DNA from: JAUZPB01 sp037140715
Lineage (GTDB): Bacteria; Bacteroidota; Ignavibacteria; Ignavibacteriales; SURF-24
NCBI GenBank assembly: GCA_037140715.1
Contig: JBAXDX010000110.1
Span: forward strand, 1 to 7,841
DNA: 7,841 nt
Reading direction: 5' to 3'
Part shown: positions 1 through 7,116 of the stretch, one piece after another
Numbering within the stretch: position 1 is the first letter of the stretch
How the letters are laid out: each line of letters starts with the position of its first letter
The notes under the pieces: model-generated
The model's input: only the letters and a program-made list of their open reading frames with translations
Told to the model about the DNA's origin: nothing
Database searches by the model: none
Made by a program: the position numbers and the translations under genes

Positions 1-55
1 AACCGGTGACCTCATCCTTACCAAGGATGTGCTCTACCAACTGAGCTACGTCAGC
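1..55 (-). tRNA. tRNA-Thr (anticodon GGT), 3' end cut off by window edge
   Basis: Read on the minus strand, the 5' acceptor strand GCTGACG is followed by a D-arm (GCTC/GAGC) and an anticodon stem CATCC/GGATG enclosing the loop TTGGTAA, which puts GGT in the anticodon position (Thr, reading ACY codons). A variable loop AGGTC and the first half of the T-arm (ACCGG, then TT) follow before the sequence runs out. About 55 of the expected 76 nt are visible, so the 3' acceptor strand and any encoded CCA cannot be seen. It is the last visible member of a Tyr-Gly-Thr cluster. The truncation is a window artefact, not a pseudogene. Confidence 0.94.
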
Positions 56-108
56 TATAATCTATCTTATTTTAATGATGACAATTGGTAGACTGATATT
101 TATTTTTG

Positions 109-182
109 AGCGGGAGACGGGACTCGAACCCGCGACCAACAGCTTGGAAGGCTGTGACTCTAGCCAACTGAGTTACTCCCGC
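109..182 (-). tRNA. tRNA-Gly (anticodon TCC)
   Basis: The minus strand folds into a complete cloverleaf. The acceptor stem is GCGGGAG/CTCCCGC (7 bp), the D-stem ACTC/GAGT, and the anticodon stem ACAGC/GCTGT with loop CTTCCAA gives anticodon TCC (Gly, GGR codons). The T-stem GCGGG/CCCGT has one G-U pair and the loop TTCGAGT. The base after the acceptor stem is U, the usual discriminator for bacterial tRNA-Gly. No CCA is encoded, so it must be added after transcription. It lies 53 bp upstream of tRNA-Thr and 121 bp downstream of tRNA-Tyr, probably in the same transcript. Confidence 0.97.
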
Positions 183-303
183 GACATTTTCAAATAAAAA
201 TCAAATGTACTATGTTGATATTCGAATTGACTATCTTATTTAATTGTTAGTTGTATAAACGATTTTAACAATCTCCAACCCGCCAATTTTCAAAAAGTCA
301 ACA

Positions 304-390
304 TGGTGGGCGACGAGGGATTCGAACCCCCAAAGGCGTAAGCCAACGGATTTACAGTCCGCCCCGGCTCTCCAACTCCGGCGTCCGCCC
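304..390 (-). tRNA. tRNA-Tyr (anticodon GTA), class II with long variable arm, encoded CCA
   Basis: On the minus strand the gene starts GGGCGGA. It has a D-arm closed by CCGG/CCGG and an anticodon stem GCGGA/TCCGT with loop CTGTAAA, giving anticodon GTA (Tyr). The long variable arm TGGCTTACGCC can form its own small stem, as expected for bacterial tRNA-Tyr. The T-arm is GGGGG-TTCGAAT-CCCTC. The 3' acceptor strand GTCGCCC is followed by A73 and an encoded CCA (304-306). The innermost acceptor position is an A-G mismatch; the other six pairs hold, one of them G-U. It is the first gene of the cluster, with a good promoter only about 16 bp upstream. Confidence 0.96.
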
Positions 391-406
391 ATAAAAATGA
401 GAAACA

Positions 407-435
407 AATATATCGCTCTTATTTCAATAAAGCAA
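407..435 (-). promoter_or_regulatory. Promoter of the tRNA-Tyr/Gly/Thr cluster
   Basis: The minus strand carries TTGCTT (430-435), a 17-bp spacer and TATATT (407-412). Extending the -10 box two bases gives TATATTTG, an exact fit to the Bacteroidota TAnnTTTG element. The expected start site near position 400 leaves a leader of about 10 nt before the tRNA, typical of stable-RNA genes. The location directly upstream of tRNA-Tyr supports the call. No transcript data are available here. Confidence 0.72.
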
Positions 436-574
436 GATTCTTATTCAATAATATTTTGATTATTCCATTTTACTTCCCTAAAATGCTCTGTCTGATATTT
501 TTTAACCGGGCTGATATGCAGTCTTCCTTAACTTATTCCCATTAAGCTTTAATTTTTTTATTCAAAAAAAATAG

Positions 575-2113
575 TTAATGTTTCCAAAGCTCGCGGTCTA
601 ATGTCCTGTACTGCACTGCTTCACTAACATGGTTCGACCTTATTGCACCTGCTCCCTCCAGGTCTGCAATTGTCCTGCTTACTTTTAATATCCTGTCATA
701 AGCTCTTGCAGATAACCCTAACCTGGTCATAGCCATTTTTAATATATCGGCACCCGGACTGTCCAGGGTACAGAACTGCCTGACTTCTTTACTGCCCATA
801 TCCGCATTGTTGTAAATATGCTTTAAGTCCTTAAACCTGGCTAACTGAATATTCCTTGCCCTGATAACTCTCTCTCTAATTGAAGTACTGCCCTCCCCCT
901 TTGCGCCGTCTGCCAGTTCTTTATACTTTACTGCCGGAACTTCTATATGTATATCGATTCGGTCTAAAAGCGGACCTGAAACTTTCGCCATATACTTCTG
1001 TATCTGAGGTGGCAGACAGACACATTTCCTTGATGTATCAGTATAATAACCGCACGGACATGGGTTCATCGCCGCCGCCAGCATGACGTTGGCAGGGAAC
1101 TCCAGCGACATCTTAGACCGGCTGACTGTAACTTTTGAATCTTCTAACGGCTGGCGCAATACTTCAAGAACATTCTTCTTAAACTCAGGTAATTCATCCA
1201 GGAACAGCACTCCGTGGTGGGCAAACGATACCTCGCCCGGTCTCGGAAATGAACCGCCCCCGACTAATGCGGCATCAGAGACTGTATGGTGCGGACTCCT
1301 GAACGGCCTTTCGGTTATTAATGCCCTGTCCCTGGATAATATACCTGCTACAGAATGGATTTTTGTAGTCTCAAGAGCTTCGTCAAAACTCATCGGTGGC
1401 AGAATAGTAGGTATCCTTTTAGCCAGCATGGTCTTTCCGGAGCCGGGAGGACCTATCATCAGTATATTATGTCCGCCGGAGGCTGCTACTTCAAGTGCCC
1501 GCTTAGTATTATCCTGCCCTTTAACATCAGAAAAGTCAAGATGATATTTATTAACCTGCGAAAATATTTTGCCTATGTCCGTTACAACCGGATGCTTTTC
1601 AATTTCATTATTAAGCAGCCCGACTACTTCCTTCAGGTTGTCGGCAGCATATACTTCTATTCCTTCAACAATTGCGGCTTCGGCGGCTGACTCGGCGGGC
1701 AGTATTATCCGCTTCATTTTTGACTTTTTAGCTTCTACTGCAATAGGCAGCGCCCCTTTGACCGGTCTCAGCTTTCCATCGAGAGAAAGCTCTCCTAAAA
1801 AAACAGTATCATTCAGCCAGCGCGTGCTTACTTTTTCCCACGCAGACAAAAGTCCTATGGCAATTGGCAAATCCAGAGCGCTGCCCTCCTTCTTAATGTC
1901 CGCCGGAGCAAGATTAACTGTTATTTTATTGTGAGGGAATTCATAACCAGTATTCTTTATTGCAGCCGTAACCCTCTCACGGCTCTCCTTAACGGCATTA
2001 TCCGGGAGTCCGACAATAGTGAATGTAGGAATATTGCGTTCGCAGTTTGTTTCGACTTCAATTATGTAAGCATCAATGCCAAACGTTGCGCTTGAGTATA
2101 TCTTTGACAGCAT
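575..2113 (-). CDS. comM: ComM/YifB family Mg-chelatase-like AAA+ ATPase
   Basis: A complete 512-residue protein, the usual length for the ComM/YifB family. Residues about 20-140 form the ChlI-type N-terminal domain with the family stretches IVGLPDNAVKESRER and NLAPAD. The AAA+ domain carries Walker A GPPGSGKT at 221-228, the family signature RSPHHT at 272-277 and Walker B VLFLDE at 302-307. A four-cysteine patch (C352, C354, C364, C366) follows NP, and a C-terminal Mg-chelatase-like helical domain runs from about 400 to 505. In transformable bacteria ComM is a hexameric helicase that drives branch migration while incoming DNA is integrated; the family also occurs in species not known to be competent, so a recombination role here is inferred from family. 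The ATG follows a purine-rich GGGGAAAGAAAG, a plausible ribosome site. It has its own promoter and is separated from nuoI by a candidate terminator. Confidence 0.95.
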   Translation of the reverse strand: MLSKIYSSATFGIDAYIIEVETNCERNIPTFTIVGLPDNAVKESRERVTAAIKNTGYEFPHNKITVNLAPADIKKEGSALDLPIAIGLLSAWEKVSTRWLNDTVFLGELSLDGKLRPVKGALPIAVEAKKSKMKRIILPAESAAEAAIVEGIEVYAADNLKEVVGLLNNEIEKHPVVTDIGKIFSQVNKYHLDFSDVKGQDNTKRALEVAASGGHNILMIGPPGSGKTMLAKRIPTILPPMSFDEALETTKIHSVAGILSRDRALITERPFRSPHHTVSDAALVGGGSFPRPGEVSFAHHGVLFLDELPEFKKNVLEVLRQPLEDSKVTVSRSKMSLEFPANVMLAAAMNPCPCGYYTDTSRKCVCLPPQIQKYMAKVSGPLLDRIDIHIEVPAVKYKELADGAKGEGSTSIRERVIRARNIQLARFKDLKHIYNNADMGSKEVRQFCTLDSPGADILKMAMTRLGLSARAYDRILKVSRTIADLEGAGAIRSNHVSEAVQYRTLDRELWKH

Positions 2114-2157
2114 CTTTCTTTCCCCATATAATTCTTTCCGCGGGTATTACTTTCTTA

Positions 2158-2192
2158 TAAAGTTAGATACTAAATTATTTCAGCATTGTCAA
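2158..2192 (-). promoter_or_regulatory. Candidate promoter for comM
   Basis: The minus strand has a perfect TTGACA at 2187-2192, a 17-bp spacer, and TATCTA at 2164-2169. An overlapping TAACTTTA (2158-2165) resembles the Bacteroidota TAnnTTTG box. Either register puts the start site roughly 40 nt upstream of the comM ATG. Its position between the nuoI terminator hairpin and comM supports independent transcription. The -10 choice is ambiguous. Confidence 0.55.
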
Positions 2193-2266
2193 AGTTTTAT
2201 GAGAAATATATGGATTTACCGGCTTTTTATTTGGGATTATGACAGTTACAGGCGGGCATAAAGAAG

Positions 2267-2296
2267 TAACGGCTTCAATTTTGATTAAAGCCGTTA
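2267..2296 (-). terminator. Candidate rho-independent terminator after nuoI
   Basis: A perfect 9-bp inverted repeat TAACGGCTT (2267-2275) and AAGCCGTTA (2288-2296) encloses a 12-nt loop and begins 21 bp beyond the nuoI stop codon. On the minus strand it is followed by CTTCTTTAT, a modest T-rich tract rather than a strong run, so termination may be partial. Its position at the end of the nuo genes and before the comM promoter favours this reading. Confidence 0.55.
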
Positions 2297-2317
2297 TTCA
2301 TACAGATAAGATATTTT

Positions 2318-2812
2318 TTATTTAAATTTCCTCAGAAACTCTATCCTGTCCTTCAGTCCGGCTATAGGCGTAAGGAGTTTTTCCTTGCCGTAAATTGCGT
2401 CTGCCCTGTCGCGGAATACAAGCTCATAATCCTTGCTCATTACGATCGCTTCCTCAGGACATACTTCCTCGCAGAAACCGCAGAAGATGCAACGAAGCAT
2501 GTTTATCTCAAACTTCTCGGGGAATCGCTCTTTTTCCTGCTCCGTCTCATTCGCCTGTACTTCTATTGCAATAGCCGGGCATACCCGCGAACAAAGACCG
2601 CAGGCAACGCACCTTTCAGTATCGTTTTCGTCTTTTACCAGCACCGGTCTTCCTCTGTATGAGCCGGTCGGCATGAACTTTTCCTCAGGATACTCCATCG
2701 TGAACTTCGGCTTTACCATGTGTTTTAGCGTCATGCCGAGTCCCTTTATTATTACAGGGATATAGAGCTTCTCTAAGAGAGTTAAATCCTTTTTCCTTTT
2801 CTTTACAGGCAT
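2318..2812 (-). CDS. nuoI: NADH-quinone oxidoreductase subunit I (NuoI)
   Basis: A 164-residue ferredoxin-like subunit of respiratory complex I that carries clusters N6a and N6b and passes electrons from NuoG towards NuoB. Two 4Fe-4S motifs are complete: C68-C71-C74-C78 (CVACGLCSRVCP) and C108-C111-C114-C118 (CIFCGFCEEVCP). The N-terminal stretch of about 30 residues, lysine-rich then hydrophobic, is the amphipathic part that packs on the membrane arm in this family. Length is normal. The ATG is preceded by AAAGG about eight bases upstream, a weak ribosome site. It lies 62 bp after nuoH, is the last gene of the nuo run, and is followed by a hairpin terminator rather than by nuoJ, which is the more common neighbour in full complex I operons. 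Confidence 0.96.
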   Translation of the reverse strand: MPVKKRKKDLTLLEKLYIPVIIKGLGMTLKHMVKPKFTMEYPEEKFMPTGSYRGRPVLVKDENDTERCVACGLCSRVCPAIAIEVQANETEQEKERFPEKFEINMLRCIFCGFCEEVCPEEAIVMSKDYELVFRDRADAIYGKEKLLTPIAGLKDRIEFLRKFK

Positions 2813-2874
2813 ATTTTTACCTTTATCTATAAAGTATTGTTGTCGAAATTATAAAAACACCTGACTTCCATCAG

Positions 2875-3906
2875 CTATAAATGGAAGAACATAATCAGCG
2901 TGGCTACCCAGATAATGTTTAACAAAGCCAGCGGGAACATCACCTTCCAGCCGAGGTTCATTAACTGGTCATATCTGAATCTTGGTATAGTCCAGCGTAT
3001 CCAGATAAAGAAAAACATCACAGCTCCCATCTTAACAATGAACGATAATATCTGAATTATGGTAGTCAGCGTAAATGAAAGTCCAAACTTATCAATGTAC
3101 GGGAACTGCCATCCCCCCAGATATAAAGTTACAATCATCGCGCTGGCGATTATCATATTGGCATACTCGGCTAAAAAGAATCCGGCAAACTTCATCGAAC
3201 TGTATTCTGTATGATACCCGCCTACAAGCTCAGGTTCCGCTTCCGGCAAATCAAACGGTAGCCTGTTCGTTTCAGCAAACGCGGAAACCATAAAGGTTAT
3301 AAAGCCAATCGGCTGGATAAAGGCATTCCACATAAAACCGTATTGCGAGTTCACAATAGCTATCGGTCTTAAAGACTCAGAAAGCATTATAACTCCGGCA
3401 ATTGAAAAGCCCATCGAAACTTCGTAGGATATCATCTGGGCAGAAGACCTGATGCCTCCTAAAAGCGAGTACTTACTGCCCGAAGACCATCCGGCAAGCG
3501 TAATACCATAAACGCCGAGAGAAGTCAGCGCCAGTACGTAGAGAACGCCTATGTTAACATCGGCAAGCACAAGAGATACTGATTGTCCGAACAATTCAAT
3601 GTCAGGACCTATCGGTATCACGGCGTAAGTAGCAAACGACACAAACAGAGTAATAAAAGGTGCGAGCGAGTGAATAAATTTATTCGCATTTGCAGGCACA
3701 ATATCTTCCTTTAGCGCCAGCTTAAAGACATCGGCAAACGATTGAAGCAAACCATACCACCCCACCCTGTTCGGGCCGCGTCTGTCCTGCGCCCAGGCGG
3801 ATATTTTCCTTTCAAAGTAAACAAGATATGTAACAGTAAAAAGTATCATCGATATGACGACAAGTATCTTTATAAGCGATATGGCTATTATTGTAAGTAT
3901 ATTCAT
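2875..3906 (-). CDS. nuoH: NADH-quinone oxidoreductase subunit H (NuoH)
   Basis: A 343-residue membrane subunit that forms the quinone-binding chamber where the peripheral and membrane arms of complex I meet. About eight membrane segments can be traced, near residues 3-31, 80-98, 112-139, 156-175, 194-211, 241-265, 279-305 and 320-342. Family signatures are clear: DRRGPNRVG (41-49), the SKYSLLGG and SSAQMISYEV region (144-163), the acidic loop around ETNRLPFDLPEAEPELVGGY (212-231) that lines the quinone site, and WIRWTIPRFRYDQLM (302-316). Length is within the usual range. It starts 12 bp after the nuoG stop, so translation is probably coupled; the spacer has only a weak ribosome site (TGGA). 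Confidence 0.97.
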   Translation of the reverse strand: MNILTIIAISLIKILVVISMILFTVTYLVYFERKISAWAQDRRGPNRVGWYGLLQSFADVFKLALKEDIVPANANKFIHSLAPFITLFVSFATYAVIPIGPDIELFGQSVSLVLADVNIGVLYVLALTSLGVYGITLAGWSSGSKYSLLGGIRSSAQMISYEVSMGFSIAGVIMLSESLRPIAIVNSQYGFMWNAFIQPIGFITFMVSAFAETNRLPFDLPEAEPELVGGYHTEYSSMKFAGFFLAEYANMIIASAMIVTLYLGGWQFPYIDKFGLSFTLTTIIQILSFIVKMGAVMFFFIWIRWTIPRFRYDQLMNLGWKVMFPLALLNIIWVATLIMFFHL

Positions 3907-3918
3907 AACTATTCCAGG

Positions 3919-5610
3919 TTAAACACGTTCGGTTTTGACGGTTTTTTCAATTTTATTTTGGTTTAAAAGCTTTCCGCCTGCTCCGATAACGTCATAATCA
4001 AGACCCTTAAACGAGTCCAGACTATCCGCCATCTCGGCAAATATTTCTTCCGCCATTGTATATTTCATTTTAACATTCATAAGCGAAGCAACGGCAGTAA
4101 TTATTTTCCATGAAGGATATGCTTCCACACGGTTTTTATTTGCCCATTTATCGAAGTCCGTTCCGAATTTATCCAGACGGCTTAACTCCATTCCGTCAAG
4201 ACTTCGGTCCAGTTCCTTAGTAGCCACAGCGGGGCGTATTCTCTGTACCCTGCCTTCAAAATTAACCATCGTACCATTCTTTTCAGCGTAAGTAGTGGCA
4301 GGGAAAACTATATGCGCCAGTCCGGTAACTTTACTGTAACCGGTTGCGTGAACTATAAGCAGTTCAAGCTTCGATAATATGTCCCCTGCATTCAGACTGA
4401 GCCAGGCTGTTTCATCTTCGAGCAAATAAAGAGCTTTTATCCTGCCTGACTTTACAAGATTTCTTATCTCCTCAAACTTAAAGCCGCCTGAAGCAGGCTT
4501 AACCCCGGCGAGTTCGGCTCCCATTGTGTTTGGAGTCTTATCATCGCGGATAAGTATATCATCGCCTGAACCAGGGATTACATGGCGGGAAAAATCAAGA
4601 TTCTTAGAGCCGAAAGCGGAGTGCGCAAATTTAGCAAAGGCAAAATTATCTTCATTAGTTGCAAAAGCGGAACCGATAAAGGCAATTTCATTCGGCTTGA
4701 AGCCTTTCAGTCTTGCAGCGGCTTCAGCGGTAGCTTCATTCAGAGTAACTTTCTTTAACCCGCCGCTGACACGGATATAAGAGCCGTCAACTCTTTCCTG
4801 ACTGACAAACTTAAATGTTTCCAGCCTGCCCTTGTCACACATCCAGTATTTGTTTACTTCCGGATTGACCCTTGGCGTAAGCCGCAGTATCTGATTGTTC
4901 CTTACCCATATCTCATCATTGCATCCGCGGGAACAGCCAGTACAGACAGAGTCAGTCTTTGACATATCCCATACGCGAGCCTTAAAACGAAAATCCCTGT
5001 TAGTCAATGCACCTACGGGACAGATATCCGTTACATTAAGAGAGTACGGATTATCCAGACTATCGCCGGGGAAGGTGTTAACAGTTACCCTGTCGCCCCG
5101 CTTAACAAATGTCAACTGGTTTTCATGCGCAATTTCATCACAGAAACGGATGCAACGAGAACAGCTTATACACCTTTCTCCGTCAAACATGACAAAGGGA
5201 CCAAGCTCAACTCTCTTTTCCTTGTGATTCTTTACCTCGTCAAAGCGGCTTTCGCCAGTACTGTATTTGTAAGTATAGTCCTGCAACTTACATTCGCCCG
5301 CTTCATCGCAGACAGGACAATCGAGAGGATGATTAATTAGTAAAAACTCCATAACGGCGTTTCGCGCCTTAATGGCTTTTTCTGTATCTACATTAACCAC
5401 CATACCATCGGCAGCCAAAGTGGAGCAGGCAATGGCAAGTTTCGGCATCTTCTCGATATCAACCAGGCACATACGACAGTTGCCCGATACCGACAGGCTC
5501 GGATGCCAGCAAAAATGCGGAACATCAATATTATTGTCCGTGGCGACTTCTATTATTGTCTGCCCGGCTCTGAATTCCAGTTCTTTACCATTAATAGTTA
5601 ATTTAGGCAT
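3919..5610 (-). CDS. nuoG: NADH-quinone oxidoreductase subunit G (NuoG), short form
   Basis: The large iron-sulfur subunit of complex I, 563 residues. The N-terminal 2Fe-2S domain has C34, C45, C48 and C62 (cluster N1b). The His-Cys motif H94, C98, C101, C107 binds N5. C147, C150, C153 and C197 bind N4. A further quartet C223, C226, C230 and C258 matches the N7 site, which only some bacteria keep. Residues from about 300 on resemble a molybdopterin-oxidoreductase domain but are far shorter than in Thermus (about 780 total) or E. coli (about 910 total); the family is known to vary here and the domain binds no cofactor in complex I. The ATG is well supported by AGGAAAG at 5615-5621. The gene is 81 bp after the M16 peptidase gene and 12 bp before nuoH. 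I see no frameshift; the reading frame is intact. Confidence 0.95.
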   Translation of the reverse strand: MPKLTINGKELEFRAGQTIIEVATDNNIDVPHFCWHPSLSVSGNCRMCLVDIEKMPKLAIACSTLAADGMVVNVDTEKAIKARNAVMEFLLINHPLDCPVCDEAGECKLQDYTYKYSTGESRFDEVKNHKEKRVELGPFVMFDGERCISCSRCIRFCDEIAHENQLTFVKRGDRVTVNTFPGDSLDNPYSLNVTDICPVGALTNRDFRFKARVWDMSKTDSVCTGCSRGCNDEIWVRNNQILRLTPRVNPEVNKYWMCDKGRLETFKFVSQERVDGSYIRVSGGLKKVTLNEATAEAAARLKGFKPNEIAFIGSAFATNEDNFAFAKFAHSAFGSKNLDFSRHVIPGSGDDILIRDDKTPNTMGAELAGVKPASGGFKFEEIRNLVKSGRIKALYLLEDETAWLSLNAGDILSKLELLIVHATGYSKVTGLAHIVFPATTYAEKNGTMVNFEGRVQRIRPAVATKELDRSLDGMELSRLDKFGTDFDKWANKNRVEAYPSWKIITAVASLMNVKMKYTMAEEIFAEMADSLDSFKGLDYDVIGAGGKLLNQNKIEKTVKTERV

Positions 5611-5691
5611 ATTTCTTTCCTAAGCGATAATTCCTTTTTTATGCTGACAGTTGTTAACTTTCAGCCCAAAGCTTTGGCCGTTAAAGCGCCT

Positions 5692-6921
5692 TCAGCTTCC
5701 TGATTTTATTATAATCTTACTTAATGCGCTCTCTTCAAGCACTTCGTTTGCCATCTCAAACACTTCCTGCGGAGTTACGGCATCTATTTCAGCAATTGTC
5801 TGCTCTATACTCCTGATCTCATTAAAATAAATTTCTGACTGCGCCATCCTGAACTGTCTCTGGGTCAGACTTTCAAGACTTAAGAGCATCGACCCCTTCA
5901 AATATTCCTTTGCCTTCTTAAGTTCCTTGTCCGATACCTTCTTCTCCCTTATCTTCTTAAACTCATGAAGTATAAGTCCCAAAGACTTCTCATACAATTT
6001 ATCATTCGTGGAGAAATAAACTCCGAACGAAGATACATCATAGAAAGAATTAAGGAAAGTATTCAACTGGTAACATATCCCGTTGCGTTCGCGGACAGTC
6101 TGGAAAAGCCGCGAGCTGCTCCCCTCTCCGAGTATATGCGAAAGGACATTAACCACATTCCGTTTTTTATCATTATAGCCATAAGTCGGACGGCCGATTA
6201 TCGTATGCACCTGCTGTATTTCCTTTTCCACGCTCAGTTTGCTTCCCGGGTTAACGGGCACATTCTTTACCGATACCGGCTTTCTTCCAAAGTCTTTCTT
6301 AATATACTTTTCTGTAAAGCGTACAAGCTTTTTATGCTCCACCGCGCCCGAAGCCGCTATAATAAATGTATCAAAGCCATATTTCCGGTCAATAAAATCA
6401 AAGAGACCGCTCTGCGAGAACCCGCGGATATTCTTTTCCGTACCAATAACCGGCAGACCGAGAGAATCTCCGGCGAACAGGCTTTCTTCAAATTTATCAA
6501 ATATCAGTTCTTCAGGATTATCCTCGATGTCATAAAGCTCATCTACGACAACGCCGGCTTCTTTTTTAATCTCGGCGGGCTTAAAAGCAGGGAACTGTAC
6601 CATATCGGCAAGTACGTCAAATGTTTTTTCTAAATAATCAGACAGTCCGCGTCCGTAATAGCAGGTATGTTCCTTTGAAGTAAAAGCGTTAAGATAGCCG
6701 CCATAGCCTTCTATATCATTGGCGATGCGCCCCGGTGAACGCTTTTTAGTTCCCTTAAAAAGCATGTGTTCAATAAAATGCGTAATACCGTTGTTCTCAG
6801 AGTTCTCGTCTCTCGAACCAACATTGAACCAGAACCCTAAAGAAAAAGACTTCACGTAAGGAACATTCTCAGACAAAATCTTTATCCCGTTAGGGAGGAT
6901 TGTACGGTTATACTGGTTCAA
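5692..6921 (-). CDS. M16 family zinc metallopeptidase (processing-peptidase-like)
   Basis: A 409-residue single-unit M16B-type peptidase related to the beta subunit of mitochondrial processing peptidase. The inverted zinc motif HFIEH gives ligands H48 and H52 and catalytic E51; the third ligand is E128, 76 residues after H52, the classic spacing. The second half has GEGSSSRLFQTVRERNGICY (265-284), the conserved C-terminal domain motif. Substrate is unknown; relatives cleave short or unfolded peptides. The start is TTG: the frame has a TAA ten codons upstream, no ATG lies between, and the first internal Met (M53) is inside the catalytic motif. The N-terminus begins just before the TxLxNG stretch, as in homologues. 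The TTG is preceded by purine-rich AAAAAGAAAAG. No signal peptide is evident, so it probably acts in the cytoplasm. It heads the transcript that likely continues into nuoG. Confidence 0.93.
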   Translation of the reverse strand: MNQYNRTILPNGIKILSENVPYVKSFSLGFWFNVGSRDENSENNGITHFIEHMLFKGTKKRSPGRIANDIEGYGGYLNAFTSKEHTCYYGRGLSDYLEKTFDVLADMVQFPAFKPAEIKKEAGVVVDELYDIEDNPEELIFDKFEESLFAGDSLGLPVIGTEKNIRGFSQSGLFDFIDRKYGFDTFIIAASGAVEHKKLVRFTEKYIKKDFGRKPVSVKNVPVNPGSKLSVEKEIQQVHTIIGRPTYGYNDKKRNVVNVLSHILGEGSSSRLFQTVRERNGICYQLNTFLNSFYDVSSFGVYFSTNDKLYEKSLGLILHEFKKIREKKVSDKELKKAKEYLKGSMLLSLESLTQRQFRMAQSEIYFNEIRSIEQTIAEIDAVTPQEVFEMANEVLEESALSKIIIKSGS

Positions 6922-6960
6922 GTTATACTTTTCTTTTTGGTTGAGAGATTAACGACCCCC

Positions 6961-6991
6961 CAAATATAGACAAATGATAAAATGTAGTCAA
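6961..6991 (-). promoter_or_regulatory. Promoter of the M16 peptidase-nuoGHI transcript
   Basis: The minus strand reads TTGACT (6986-6991), 17 bp, then TATATT (6963-6968), extended to TATATTTG at 6961-6968. Spacing and -10 octamer are identical to those of the tRNA cluster promoter, which strengthens both. A run of six G (6956-6961) follows directly, between the -10 box and the expected start near 6955, leaving a leader of about 35 nt before the TTG codon. No second convincing promoter is visible in the 81 bp before nuoG. Confidence 0.72.
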
Positions 6992-7045
6992 GGAAGCGTT
7001 TTTCAACATTACATATTAACGCTGATTTCGACAAGTTATTTTTTA

Positions 7046-7108
7046 TTCCGCCGGACGGAACTGCCCTGGCGGAGAAGAAGTCCCGCGGCATTCCAGGGTA
7101 ACCGGCAG
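7046..7108. repeat. GC-rich block of nested inverted repeats
   Basis: In an otherwise AT-rich spacer this block has TTCCG (7046-7050) paired with CGGAA (7056-7060) around CCGGA, followed by CCCTGG (7064-7069) paired with CCAGGG (7093-7098). An alternative outer pairing is CTGCC (7061-7065) with GGCAG (7104-7108). It lies upstream of the M16 promoter on the minus strand. It may be a structured RNA, a repeat fragment or a decayed insertion; the sequence does not decide. Confidence 0.4.
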
Positions 7109-7116
7109 AGACAACT

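Noticed and set aside
202..209. TACATTTG on the minus strand before tRNA-Gly, which fits TAnnTTTG as an internal promoter.
   Set aside because: No TTG box at suitable spacing upstream; in AT-rich DNA an isolated 8-mer of this degeneracy is expected by chance.
880..1934. Several open frames on the plus strand opposite comM, with similar ones opposite nuoG and the M16 gene.
   Set aside because: They are antisense shadows of well-supported genes with conserved motifs on the minus strand, and their translations resemble no protein family.
2837..2874. Small CTGA/TCAG hairpin followed by five T after nuoH, considered as a terminator.
   Set aside because: The stem is only 4 bp, too weak for termination, and nuoI follows closely in the same direction.
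5666..5677. Perfect 12-bp palindrome CCAAAGCTTTGG between the M16 gene and nuoG, considered as terminator or operator.
   Set aside because: It leaves no adequate loop for a strong hairpin and no T-run follows on the minus strand; a 12-bp palindrome alone is weak evidence for an operator.
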